Source of the DNA: an uncultured Christensenellaceae bacterium
GTDB taxonomy: Bacteria; Bacillota_A; Clostridia; Christensenellales; UBA3700
Length of the DNA stretch: 10,484 nt
Direction: 5' to 3'
Assembly: GCA_944381335.1 (NCBI GenBank)
Contig: CALWKT010000111.1
Coordinates: 1 to 10,484 of the forward strand
A model generated the notes under the pieces. That model had not been told where the DNA came from and ran no database searches. It worked only from the letters and a program-made list of their open reading frames with translations. Below are positions 1 to 6,904 of the stretch, in pieces. Numbering within the stretch: the stretch's first letter is position 1; each line of letters starts with the position of its first letter. The position numbers and the translations under genes were made by a program.

Positions 1-122
1 ATCCCTATGCCGTACTCGACAGGATCCACAATTGTGTCTTTGACCGCGCCCGTGCAGGCGGAAAATAAAAACGCGCATAAGACCGCGACCCAAACAATAA
101 TAATGAACACCGATTTTTTCAT
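1..122 (-). CDS. Putative lipoprotein, N-terminal fragment
   Basis: Reading leftward from an ATG at 122, about 40 codons are open to the window edge, so only the N-terminus is seen. It begins MKKSVFIIIV, a lysine-charged start followed by a hydrophobic stretch to about residue 19, then the lipobox F-S-A-C with the cysteine at residue 23. This is the normal layout of a signal peptidase II lipoprotein signal, so the mature protein is probably anchored on the outer face of the membrane. AAAGGAGC at 131-138 is a well-placed ribosome binding site and fixes the start. After the cysteine only about 17 residues (TGAVKDTIVDPVEYGIG) are visible, which is too little to assign a family. It lies downstream of the sigma/anti-sigma operon on the same strand, 167 bases away, so it could be read with it or from its own promoter. 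Confidence 0.75.
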   Translation of the reverse strand, partial: MKKSVFIIIVWVAVLCAFLFSACTGAVKDTIVDPVEYGIG

Positions 123-289
123 AAATTTCCGCTCCTTTACTTGTTAGCTCGCTTTTTCTGCACAAGCCGGAATTATGCTAAATATTGTTTGCGTTTTATA
201 GATCCGCCGACGGGATAACCCTTGTTTCAGATCGTTATAGTATCATATAAACGCGAAGCTGACCAGACGGCAATCGGACAACGCATAAT

Positions 290-1006
290 TCAATACTGAA
301 TCCGGACAAAAACTCTGAGATAACCGAGCGCGGTTTCTTTTTCCGTACCCGAAAAAGAAAAGCGGAATTTCACTCCTTTCAGCTCAAGCTCCGCAACGCA
401 GATCTTTTCCGTTTCGTCGAAGGTATATGATATCGCCACTCCGTCCTCGACGATCTCCTCTTTCTCACCGCTTAAAGACGGGCAGACGTCTTCAAGCACT
501 TCCTGATCGTTTGTAAAAAACGCCGCGACGACTATCTCTTCCTGCGCGCGGACGTACGCTTCGCTGACCGCCGCGGTTTTTCCGTCTTTCGTACGCGTTA
601 TCGTGCAGCCTTTGAGTGTAAATCCCTGCACGAGGGGGGCGTCTACGTCCGGATTCACGGAATCGTCTCCTCCCGAAGGCGAGTCTGCCCCGCCGATCAC
701 AGACGAAAAGGATATAAGCTCAATATTCTGTTTGTAAAAATAATCCTGCATGGAAATGCCTTCCGTCGTATCGTAACCGCCCGTGCCCGCGATCATAGAG
801 AGAAGCACGGCTATCACGACGGAACAAACCAGCACCGCGCAGCAGCAGGTCAGCGCAATCCTTGCCGTCACGGCTCTTTTCGCCCTTTCCGGTTTGACTT
901 CCGCGCACAGCTCGTTCTTCGCGGCACGCAGAATACGGCTGCCGTCTACGGGAGAATTGTCGTCATATGCCGACGTTAATTTCTCTTTGACTTTTTTCTC
1001 TTTCAT
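290..1006 (-). CDS. Single-pass membrane protein, putative anti-sigma factor
   Basis: This 238-residue protein has a charged N-terminal cytoplasmic part (about 1-48, rich in K and R). One strongly hydrophobic segment follows at about 49-73 and includes a Cys-Cys-Cys run. The rest is an outer domain of about 165 residues containing a Gly/Ser/Asp-rich linker (about 103-123) and a beta-rich tail. Its ATG overlaps the TGA of the upstream sigma gene (ATGA at 1003-1006), so the two are translationally coupled. That context and topology suggest a membrane anti-sigma or signal-sensing partner. The N-terminal part lacks the H-x3-C-x2-C zinc motif of classical ZAS anti-sigma factors and I recognise no named family, so the role is inferred from context. 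The upstream stop leaves no separate promoter. An unrelated membrane protein of the same regulon would also fit. Confidence 0.7.
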   Translation of the reverse strand: MKEKKVKEKLTSAYDDNSPVDGSRILRAAKNELCAEVKPERAKRAVTARIALTCCCAVLVCSVVIAVLLSMIAGTGGYDTTEGISMQDYFYKQNIELISFSSVIGGADSPSGGDDSVNPDVDAPLVQGFTLKGCTITRTKDGKTAAVSEAYVRAQEEIVVAAFFTNDQEVLEDVCPSLSGEKEEIVEDGVAISYTFDETEKICVAELELKGVKFRFSFSGTEKETALGYLRVFVRIQY

Positions 1007-1533
1007 TGCTGATCTCCGTCCAGCTTTTCAGCCAGTTTTCCGAGTATGCGTTTTTCGTCGCCGTGCACGGTCGAACGGGGCTTCCCGAGCTTTTCTGCGG
1101 TTTCTCTGACCGTAAACCCTTGCCAGTAGCGCATGTATATCAGCGACTTTTCGTATTCCGTCAGCCCGGACAGCGCGTTCTTTACGTCGGCATTCCTGTC
1201 GTCGTCAGACACGAAATATTCCGCCGATTTGTTGTCGTCATATTCTTCCGCCGCCTGCGCGTTGCCGTTGAACCTGTAAGCCTTGTTCTTTATGCAAGCG
1301 TATATCCAGTTCAGACCGTTGAAACCGCGCGTAAAGCTTCTCGCCCTGTTCCTTACCAGGTCGAGAAAGACTTCGCTGAGCAGATCTTCCGCCTGAGACT
1401 TGTCGAACAGATATTTCCTCGCGATATTCAGAAAAAGCGCGCCGAATTCCACGAACAGGCTGTCTAGCGCCTTTTCGTCTCCTCTGCTCAGTTTCCCGAA
1501 CAGCGCGTTCACTCTCCTCACTCTTTTGTCCAT
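1003..1533 (-). CDS. ECF-type RNA polymerase sigma factor (sigma-70 family)
   Basis: The 176 residues match the compact two-domain ECF layout. Region 2 covers about residues 20-88, including SQAEDLLSEVFLDLVR and the core- and promoter-contacting helix around LNWIYACIKNKAYRF. An acidic linker follows (about 96-116). Region 4 spans about 120-170 with LTEYEKSLIYMRYWQGFT and a helix-turn-helix around VRETAEKLGKPRSTVHGDEKR. ECF proteins direct RNA polymerase to their own regulon, usually including their own operon, and are held inactive by a partner protein. The gene downstream overlaps by four bases and encodes a one-pass membrane protein, which fits such a pair. The ATG at 1533 has a modest site, GGTGAAG, at 1541-1547. 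A sigma-A-like promoter lies at 1595-1624. The region 2 and region 4 assignment is firm; the inducing signal is unknown. Confidence 0.88.
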   Translation of the reverse strand: MDKRVRRVNALFGKLSRGDEKALDSLFVEFGALFLNIARKYLFDKSQAEDLLSEVFLDLVRNRARSFTRGFNGLNWIYACIKNKAYRFNGNAQAAEEYDDNKSAEYFVSDDDRNADVKNALSGLTEYEKSLIYMRYWQGFTVRETAEKLGKPRSTVHGDEKRILGKLAEKLDGDQQ

Positions 1534-1570
1534 ACGACGACTTCACCGTGAATATATAGTCTGAAAGTCA

Positions 1571-1583
1571 CCGGATTGTCCGG
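1571..1583. other. Small hairpin in sigma operon leader
   Basis: CCGGA and TCCGG face each other around a three-base TTG centre. In the predicted leader of the sigma operon transcript this lies between the promoter (1595-1624) and the ribosome binding site (1541-1547). It may be a short RNA hairpin or a DNA-binding palindrome. The stem is only five pairs, so it may have no function. Confidence 0.3.
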
Positions 1584-1594
1584 CTCCCGTTAAA

Positions 1595-1624
1595 ATTATA
1601 CAATATGTCCTCCTCATTTTTCAA
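1595..1624 (-). promoter_or_regulatory. Predicted sigma-A promoter for sigma/anti-sigma operon
   Basis: Read on the minus strand, TTGAAA (1619-1624) and a perfect TATAAT (1595-1600) are separated by 18 bases. The transcript would start near 1588, about 55 bases before the sigma gene ATG at 1533. It lies back to back with the glycosidase promoter, whose -35 starts at 1631. An ECF-specific autoregulatory promoter may also exist but is not recognisable without its consensus. Confidence 0.6.
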
Positions 1625-1630
1625 GACCCG

Positions 1631-1659
1631 TTGACGGCTTATACCGTATTTGCTATTAT
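1631..1659 (+). promoter_or_regulatory. Predicted extended -10 promoter for GH3 gene
   Basis: TTGACG (1631-1636), a 17-base spacer and TATTAT (1654-1659) form a near-consensus sigma-A promoter, with a TGC extension directly before the -10. Transcription would start near 1666, leaving a leader of only about 23 bases that holds the GAGG ribosome binding site (1679-1682) before the ATG at 1689. Confidence 0.65.
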
Positions 1660-1688
1660 AAAAGTATCTTATATGCGCGAGGCAGATC

Positions 1689-4145
1689 ATGAGCATCAGA
1701 AAAAGTATTGAAAAACTCATAAAAAAAATAAGCGACAGATTCACCGGCAACGGTCTTATGCAGGAAGAAAACGTCGCCGCCGGCGACAGATACGTGACTC
1801 CCGGCATCGGCGATCTGATAAGGCGTTCAGGCGCGGACGGGATCGTACTCCTGAAAAACGACGGCGTATTGCCGCTCGAAAACGGCGTAAAAGTCGCCGT
1901 TTTCGGCAGATGTCAGATCAACTGGTTTTACGTCGGTTACGGCAGCGGCGGCAACGTCAACGCGCCTTATAAAGTAAATCTCGCAGACGCACTCAGACAA
2001 GCCGAAAAGAACGGCTTCGTCACCCTGGACAAAGAAGTAGCGTCGTTTTACGAAAACTGGTGCTCGAAACCGGCAAACGAGCCTAACGACGGTTGGTGGG
2101 GGCACTGGCCGATGTGCTATCCCGAAGCGGACGTCCCGGCCGACCTTGTGACCGCCGCCGCGAAAAACAACGACGTCGCGGTGGTCGTCATAGGTCGCGC
2201 CGCCGGCGAGGACAGAGAAAATACGCTGACAAAGGGCAGTTATTACCTGACCGACGAAGAAATTGCGCTCCTTGACAAAGTTACGTCTTCTTTCGGAAAG
2301 ACTGTCGCGGTCATAGACGCCGGCAACGTGATAGACCTGGCGTGGACGAAAAAGTACGGCGACAAACTGAGCGCGTTGGTTTACGCATGGCAGGGCGGCA
2401 TGGAAAGCGGCAACGCGGTCGCGGACGTGCTGACAGGCGCAGTCAATCCTTCAGGCAGACTGACCGACACGATAGCCGAAACTTACGACGACTATCCTTC
2501 GTCCGCAAACTTCGGCGGGCTGGATTACAACGAATACAAAGAGGACGTCTACGTAGGATACAGATACTTCGAGACCTTTAAAAAAGACAAGGTCCTCTAC
2601 CCGTTCGGTTTCGGGCTTTCGTATACCGATTTCTCAATACAGGTCGACGATTTCAAAAAGACGGAAAAAGGAACAGAGGTCTGCGTGACAGTGAAAAACA
2701 CGGGCAAGCGCGCCGGTCGCGAGGTCGTACAGCTTTACGCAAGCGCGCCGCAGGGCAAGCTGGGCAAACCCGCTAAAGTTCTGGTCGCCTTCGCCAAGAC
2801 CGCGCTTCTTGAAGCCGGCGCAAGCGAAAGCGTGACCCTTACCTGCGACGACTACGCATACTCGTCTTACGACGACGGCGGAGTTACCGGCAACGCATAT
2901 TCGTACGTTCTCGAAAAGGGAGAATACGTATTCTTCGTCGGCAACAGCGTGAGGACGCAGACGATCGCCGGAAGATATACGTTGAACACAGACAAGATTT
3001 TAGTTACCCTTACCCCCGTATGCAGAGTGAAAGACCCGTTCGACAGACTCAAAGCGGTCGAAAAGGACGGCGAGGTGACTATGGCTTACGAACCCACTCC
3101 GGTCGCGGACTACGACCTGAAAAAACGCATACTCGACTCTCTCCCCGCGGAAATACCGCCGAGAAAATACAACGGCGAAAACTTCGGGGACGTGCTCTCC
3201 GGCAAACTCTCCGTCGACGATTTCGTCGCCGTCCTGAACGTAGAGGAATTGCAGGCTCTGACAAGAGGCTACGGCTGCATGAACGCGCCTCAGGGCGTAT
3301 CCGGAAACGCCGGTTCTTACGGCGGGATCATCAGGTCGCTTGAAGAAAAAGGCGTGCGCGCGGTGATCACGACGGACGGACCCGCCGGAATAAGGATCGG
3401 ATATTACAACGCGCTCCTCCCCTGCGGCACCGCTCTCGCCTGCACCTGGGACCCGGCGCTGGTTGAAAAGCTGTACGAAAAAGTGGGCGACGAAATGATC
3501 CACTACAACACAGACGTATTGCTCGGCGCAGGCATGAATATACACCGCGATCCGCTGTGCGGCAGAAACTTCGAATATTACTCTGAAGACCCGCTGATCA
3601 GCGGCAAATTCGCCGCCGCGTTCACCAAGGGTATCCAAAGCCGCGGCAAGGCGGCATGTCCCAAACATTTCGCATGCAACAATCAGGAAGTCAGGCGCAA
3701 CGTCTGCGACAGCCGCGTATCCGAACGCGCGCTCCGCGAGATCTATCTGAAGGGCTTCGAGATCTGCGTCAAGGAAAGCGACCCGATCAATATCATGACC
3801 TCGTACAACAAGCTGAACGGGGTCTGGTGTCACTACAACTTCGACACCGTCTCAGTGGTCCTGCGCGGAGAATGGGGCTTTGACGGCACCGTGATCACGG
3901 ACTGGTGGATGAAAAAAAGCGCCAGCCCGGAATTTCCGAAGATCAACGACAACGCATACAGGATCCGCTCCCGCGTCGACGTATTGATGCCGGGCACGAT
4001 AACCTACTCTACGAAGGGCTACAAAAAGTATAAAGATCTGATAAAATCAGTCGGAAAAGAAGGCTGTATCACGCTTGCCGAAATGCAGGAGGCGGCGAAA
4101 AACACTTTGAGGACGCTGATAAGACTGGATAAGAACAAGGCGTAA
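1689..4145 (+). CDS. GH3 family glycoside hydrolase (beta-glucosidase type), reversed domain order
   Basis: The 818 residues contain all GH3 parts in permuted order. The alpha/beta sandwich domain usually found second comes first (about 40-265; SGADGIVLLKNDGVLPL at its start), followed by YPFGFGLSYTDF (about 304-315). A fibronectin III-like domain follows (about 325-435), and the catalytic TIM barrel is last (about 510-815). Visible active-site features are TDGPAG with Asp563, CPKHFACNNQE with Lys659-His660, Arg669, SYN at 705-707, and the nucleophile motif VITDWW with Asp738. Glu174 in AAGEDRE is the likely acid/base. Enzymes of this family release terminal sugars from beta-glucosides and related oligosaccharides with retention; the exact sugar cannot be read from the sequence. 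There is no signal peptide, so it acts in the cytoplasm on imported sugars. The same reversed order is known in Ruminococcus albus and Butyrivibrio beta-glucosidases. Transcription is probably monocistronic. Confidence 0.93.
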   Translation: MSIRKSIEKLIKKISDRFTGNGLMQEENVAAGDRYVTPGIGDLIRRSGADGIVLLKNDGVLPLENGVKVAVFGRCQINWFYVGYGSGGNVNAPYKVNLADALRQAEKNGFVTLDKEVASFYENWCSKPANEPNDGWWGHWPMCYPEADVPADLVTAAAKNNDVAVVVIGRAAGEDRENTLTKGSYYLTDEEIALLDKVTSSFGKTVAVIDAGNVIDLAWTKKYGDKLSALVYAWQGGMESGNAVADVLTGAVNPSGRLTDTIAETYDDYPSSANFGGLDYNEYKEDVYVGYRYFETFKKDKVLYPFGFGLSYTDFSIQVDDFKKTEKGTEVCVTVKNTGKRAGREVVQLYASAPQGKLGKPAKVLVAFAKTALLEAGASESVTLTCDDYAYSSYDDGGVTGNAYSYVLEKGEYVFFVGNSVRTQTIAGRYTLNTDKILVTLTPVCRVKDPFDRLKAVEKDGEVTMAYEPTPVADYDLKKRILDSLPAEIPPRKYNGENFGDVLSGKLSVDDFVAVLNVEELQALTRGYGCMNAPQGVSGNAGSYGGIIRSLEEKGVRAVITTDGPAGIRIGYYNALLPCGTALACTWDPALVEKLYEKVGDEMIHYNTDVLLGAGMNIHRDPLCGRNFEYYSEDPLISGKFAAAFTKGIQSRGKAACPKHFACNNQEVRRNVCDSRVSERALREIYLKGFEICVKESDPINIMTSYNKLNGVWCHYNFDTVSVVLRGEWGFDGTVITDWWMKKSASPEFPKINDNAYRIRSRVDVLMPGTITYSTKGYKKYKDLIKSVGKEGCITLAEMQEAAKNTLRTLIRLDKNKA

Positions 4146-4149
4146 GCAA

Positions 4150-4172
4150 ACCCGTTATCCGGGTGTATTTTT
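4150..4172 (+). terminator. Weak candidate terminator after GH3 gene
   Basis: ACCCG (4150-4154) and CGGGT (4160-4164) can pair around a five-base loop, followed by GTATTTTTC. The stem is short and the T run is delayed by three bases, so termination would be partial. It begins five bases after the GH3 stop codon, which is the expected place. Confidence 0.4.
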
Positions 4173-4206
4173 CAGCAGGTCTCCGACGCGTACGTTCGCT
4201 AAGCAC

Positions 4207-4219
4207 GCGAAATTTTCGC
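4207..4219. promoter_or_regulatory. Palindrome upstream of serpin gene, possible operator
   Basis: GCGAAA and TTTCGC form a perfect 6+6 inverted repeat around one central T, about 80 bases before the serpin start. A TATATT at 4254-4259 could be a -10 element, but no convincing -35 lies 16-18 bases upstream of it, so the serpin promoter might need an activator. A regulator site is possible; chance is not excluded at this length. Confidence 0.3.
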
Positions 4220-4298
4220 AGTATTTCCGAAAAATCCGCCCCTTTTAAGCGTATATATTGTGAAAACCGTTTTCTCAATCAAGCGAAAGGAGGAGAAT

Positions 4299-5597
4299 AT
4301 GAAAACCAAAATCAAGATTTTTGCCACGCTTCTGGTGCTGATATTCGCTGTCACGGCGTTTGCGGCTTGCTCTCAGGGAAAAAGCAGGACGCTTGGCGAA
4401 CCCGCCGCGATGAGCTCCCCCGGATATTCTGAGCTGACCGGCGAAGGATACAAGGTCTTAAGAGAGTCGGCGAAAACTTTTTCTTTCGATCTTTCGGCGA
4501 AGATTGCGGACGAAAATGACGGAAACTTCGCGATATCGCCGATAAGCGTCTATGCGGCTCTCGCGTTGGCGGCGGAATGTGCGGGGGGCAACACTCGTGA
4601 TCAGATACTAAGCGCGATGAACACCTCTTACGACACTCTCTTTGAAAACTACGGATTGCTCATCCGCTCTCTTCAACGCGAGTTCAGGACAGGAAAGCTC
4701 ACGCTTTACAACTCTGTATGGCTGGGCGAAAACGTCCCGTTCAGGCAAAGCGCGATAGATACCCTTTCAGATAAATACTTCTGTTATTCCTACTCTGCCG
4801 ATTTTGCAGGCGACAACGCAAACGCAAACAAAGCCGTCCGTTATTACGTGAAGAAACAGACCGGCGGGCTTATCGACTGCGATTTCGATCTGAGCACCGA
4901 TACTCTTTTCACGCTGATATCCACTCTTTACCTCAAAGATACATGGCTGATATACGGCGATGATATTTCTTTAACCGACCGCGATTACACGTTCAAAGGC
5001 GCAGACGGCGAAACAAGCGAAAAATTCTTACAGCCCGATTATCTCGCAGGCAGAGCTTTCAAAGGCAACGGTTTTACCTCTTTCTATACTGAGACCCATG
5101 CGGGATATAAGATAAAATTCGTTCTTCCCGACGAAGGCACAGACGTAAAAGACGTTTTCACCGCAGAAAACCTCGCCGCAGTAAATGCGGAAAGCGATTT
5201 CAACGCGATAGACGACGAAGCGTGCAAACAGTACTATACCCGCTGTCTGTTCCCCGAATTCAATGCGGAATTCGACGGCAACTTAAAAAGCGTGCTTTCC
5301 TCGATGGGGATAACCGACCTGTTCACGACCGCCTGCAATATGAGCGGGCTTATCGACGATTCTTTCTCTTCCCCCGTCTTTTGCCCCGAAGTAAAACACG
5401 TGGCTAAGCTCAGCGTAGACAAAAAAGGGATAGAGGGCGCGGCTGTCACCGTAATAGCCGGCGACGGAGCCGCCGGTCCGGGACCCGAGGAATACGAAAA
5501 AGTCTATCTGGATTTCGTCGTTGACAGATCTTTTGGGTTTATCGTGACGGACAGCGGCGACGTTCCTCTGTTCACGGGTATAATAAACGCTGTCTGA
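4299..5597 (+). CDS. Serpin family serine protease inhibitor, secreted lipoprotein
   Basis: The 432-residue protein starts MKTKIKIFATLL and has a lipobox-like F-A-A-C with the cysteine at residue 24, so it is probably lipid-anchored outside the cell. The serpin fold is clear. NFAISPISVYAALALAAECA (76-95) is the helix B region and TLISTLYLKDTW (205-216) is the strand 3A region. The hinge and reactive loop run from KKGIEGAAVTVI (375-386), and the C-terminal signature is FVVDRSFGFIV (406-416), followed by PLFTGIINAV. Inhibitory serpins trap proteases when the loop is cut and inserts into sheet A; the small residues after the hinge (G380, A381, A382) fit an inhibitor. Counting from hinge Gly377, the scissile bond would fall near Ala391-Ala392, which suggests an elastase- or subtilisin-like target. 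The start is set by AAAGGAGG at 4286-4293; a 13-residue upstream extension is possible but has no such site. Confidence 0.92.
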   Translation: MKTKIKIFATLLVLIFAVTAFAACSQGKSRTLGEPAAMSSPGYSELTGEGYKVLRESAKTFSFDLSAKIADENDGNFAISPISVYAALALAAECAGGNTRDQILSAMNTSYDTLFENYGLLIRSLQREFRTGKLTLYNSVWLGENVPFRQSAIDTLSDKYFCYSYSADFAGDNANANKAVRYYVKKQTGGLIDCDFDLSTDTLFTLISTLYLKDTWLIYGDDISLTDRDYTFKGADGETSEKFLQPDYLAGRAFKGNGFTSFYTETHAGYKIKFVLPDEGTDVKDVFTAENLAAVNAESDFNAIDDEACKQYYTRCLFPEFNAEFDGNLKSVLSSMGITDLFTTACNMSGLIDDSFSSPVFCPEVKHVAKLSVDKKGIEGAAVTVIAGDGAAGPGPEEYEKVYLDFVVDRSFGFIVTDSGDVPLFTGIINAV

Positions 5598-5636
5598 CAT
5601 TTAAAAGTTTCAGCAAACGAAAAATCAGTGAGAAAC

Positions 5637-5679
5637 GACGGCGTTTTGCTCAAAACCGCACAACGCCGTCATTTTTATT
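5637..5679 (+). terminator. Rho-independent terminator of serpin gene
   Basis: GACGGCGTT (5637-5645) and AACGCCGTC (5662-5670) form a perfect nine-pair stem with a 16-base loop, followed by ATTTTTATT. It lies 40 bases after the serpin stop codon. There is no matching T run for the opposite strand, so it acts mainly on rightward transcripts. Confidence 0.85.
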
Positions 5680-6016
5680 GTAAAACCGCGCCGCCCTGCC
5701 TACCCCCTTAAAGACGGAAAATTCGCAAAAACACCGTCCCGGGCAAGCGCGGTCAGACTTTTACATGATATTCATTATCAAAAGCGGCATAGAACCTTAC
5801 TTCCGCCGCCGAAAGTTTTCTGAAAAAAGACTCAGCCTGTTAATCATCTTCAAAGATACGGCAACGATAAACTCTACCGCAAAACTTATTAAGTCAGATC
5901 TTTAACTTTAACTTTGAACCGTAACGACTTTTAACGCAGCCATTATCGGATCTACCCCCGGTTGTGCCAAATCTTTATTCAAGGAACTGTCGCGCACGCG
6001 GCGCGCGCCGTTTGCC
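5680..6016. other. Intergenic stretch without a supported gene
   Basis: This gap lies between the serpin terminator and the end of the leftward coiled-coil gene. I see no ribosome-bound ORF, RNA gene or long repeat in it. It ends in a GC-only alternating tract (5991-6010) containing the palindrome CGGCGCGCGCCG (5999-6010), just beyond the stop codon of the leftward gene. That tract could form a hairpin in its transcript, but no T run follows, so it is not a standard terminator. Confidence 0.5.
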
Positions 6017-6745
6017 TTAAATATCCACCTCTATGTAATTGGTAAGATTCGCCCTGTCGATCGCGATCTGAAGATCGGATATCCTGAGTCTGAGGTCTTT
6101 GAGCTGCGCTTTGACTTCGTCAACGTCGTAGACGCATTCGCAGTATTCAACGACGCCGTTATAAGTTACGGAACGGCTTTTCTGCTTTCTTGAAGCGAGA
6201 CTTTCGAGTTGCGCCTTCTCGTTCTGCATCTGCGCAAGCAGGATCAGCGCTTCGCCCAGAGTAACGTCGAAGCCGTCCACCTTTACCACGCAGTTTGCCA
6301 CCGCGAGCGCGCAACGGACAGCGCGTATCTTCGCGTCGATCTTTTCAATTTCTTCGCGTGTCCTCGCATAGTCGTAAGACGACGTTGTTTTAATCTCGCC
6401 CTCCTTGTAAGACACTGTACAGTTGTTGTCTTCGAAATAGATAAGCGCCTTTTTCTGCGCTTCGAGTTCTTTGATCTGCTTCATTGCCTGAATATGACAT
6501 ATCTTCATTTTTTTGTCCTCCTTGAAATACTCTTTATTATCTTCTTCCGCCCATAAGTAGTCGTCCTCTTCCGGGGAACCGAAATATCCCGTGTCGTCAA
6601 GGTATTCTTTATATTCTTTCCTCGTAAACGGGGTCAGATGCTTTATTACCGCCTCCGGAAGTTCTGCGTAACTTTCAAAAGAAAGCCGATCTCTTACTTC
6701 TTTCGGCAACCCGAGATACATTCTTTTCAACCCTGTCTCTTTCAC
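6017..6745 (-). CDS. Coiled-coil protein with DIP1984/septicolysin-like C-terminal region
   Basis: I start the gene at GTG 6745 (242 residues), because AAAGGAG at 6752-6758 is ideally spaced and the predicted transcript starts near 6767. An upstream ATG at 6775 would add ten residues but would lie outside that transcript. Residues 1-79 are acidic and rich in Tyr, Glu and Lys, and match nothing I know. Residues 80-242 are mostly long helices: an N-terminal helix (KQIKELEAQKKAL), a short NCTVSYKEGE turn, further helices, and a tail ending IDRANLTNYIEVDI. The order of helices and the Asn-containing tail resemble the DIP1984/septicolysin family, whose function is not well established. This is pattern resemblance, not a proven match. 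No signal peptide is present, so it should be cytoplasmic. It is divergent from the WYL regulator and may be its target. Confidence 0.75.
   Translation of the reverse strand: MKETGLKRMYLGLPKEVRDRLSFESYAELPEAVIKHLTPFTRKEYKEYLDDTGYFGSPEEDDYLWAEEDNKEYFKEDKKMKICHIQAMKQIKELEAQKKALIYFEDNNCTVSYKEGEIKTTSSYDYARTREEIEKIDAKIRAVRCALAVANCVVKVDGFDVTLGEALILLAQMQNEKAQLESLASRKQKSRSVTYNGVVEYCECVYDVDEVKAQLKDLRLRISDLQIAIDRANLTNYIEVDI
6517..6523 (-). promoter_or_regulatory. Internal ribosome binding site within the coiled-coil gene
   Basis: A perfect AAGGAGG on the minus strand lies eight bases before an in-frame ATG at 6508-6506. It would give a second product of 163 residues (6017-6508) that begins MKICHIQAMKQIKELEAQ, which is where the DIP1984-like part starts. 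The same bases encode Lys-Glu-Asp in the long form. The short form may be the main product or a second isoform. Confidence 0.6.
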
Positions 6746-6773
6746 TATTTTCTCCTTTCCCTTCCGCAAGATC

Positions 6774-6802
6774 ATTATCCCACCTTTGCCAATATTTGTA
6801 AA
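6774..6802 (-). promoter_or_regulatory. Predicted promoter for the coiled-coil gene
   Basis: On the minus strand TTTACA (6797-6802), a 17-base spacer and GATAAT (6774-6779) each differ from consensus at one base. A perfect TTGACA lies nearby (6804-6809) but has no -10 at proper distance. Transcription would begin near 6767, downstream of the ATG at 6775, which favours the GTG start at 6745. Confidence 0.55.
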
Positions 6803-6825
6803 TTGTCAATAGTTATAATTTTTTC

Positions 6826-6838
6826 GACCACCTTTTTA
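6826..6838 (+). repeat. Direct repeat copy 1, possible operator half-site
   Basis: GACCACCTTTTTA matches GACCACTTTTTA at 6913-6924 except for one extra C. The copies lie 87 bases apart in the divergent gap between the coiled-coil and WYL genes. This copy is upstream of the leftward promoter (6774-6802). Poly-T content makes part of the match easy by chance. Confidence 0.35.
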
Positions 6839-6904
6839 AAACGTTTTTTCATATTAATAAGCCATATGTTCCGTTATTATACGAATTTAAAAAGATTAAT
6901 ATTG

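Noticed and set aside
783..1109. 108-codon open frame on the plus strand
   Set aside because: It runs antisense across the membrane protein and the end of the sigma gene, with no supporting signal.
1006..1467. 153-codon open frame on the plus strand
   Set aside because: It is antisense to the sigma factor, which has clear regions 2 and 4.
3000..3833. 277-codon open frame on the minus strand
   Set aside because: It is antisense to the GH3 catalytic barrel and its linker, whose motifs are intact. The product has no recognisable domain.
4260..4298. Upstream GTG start extending the serpin by 13 residues
   Set aside because: It has no ribosome site, whereas the ATG at 4299 has AAAGGAGG and begins a normal signal peptide.
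5765..5905. 46-codon open frame in the serpin downstream gap
   Set aside because: The frame is clean but has no ribosome binding site or promoter, and the product is an unremarkable basic peptide.
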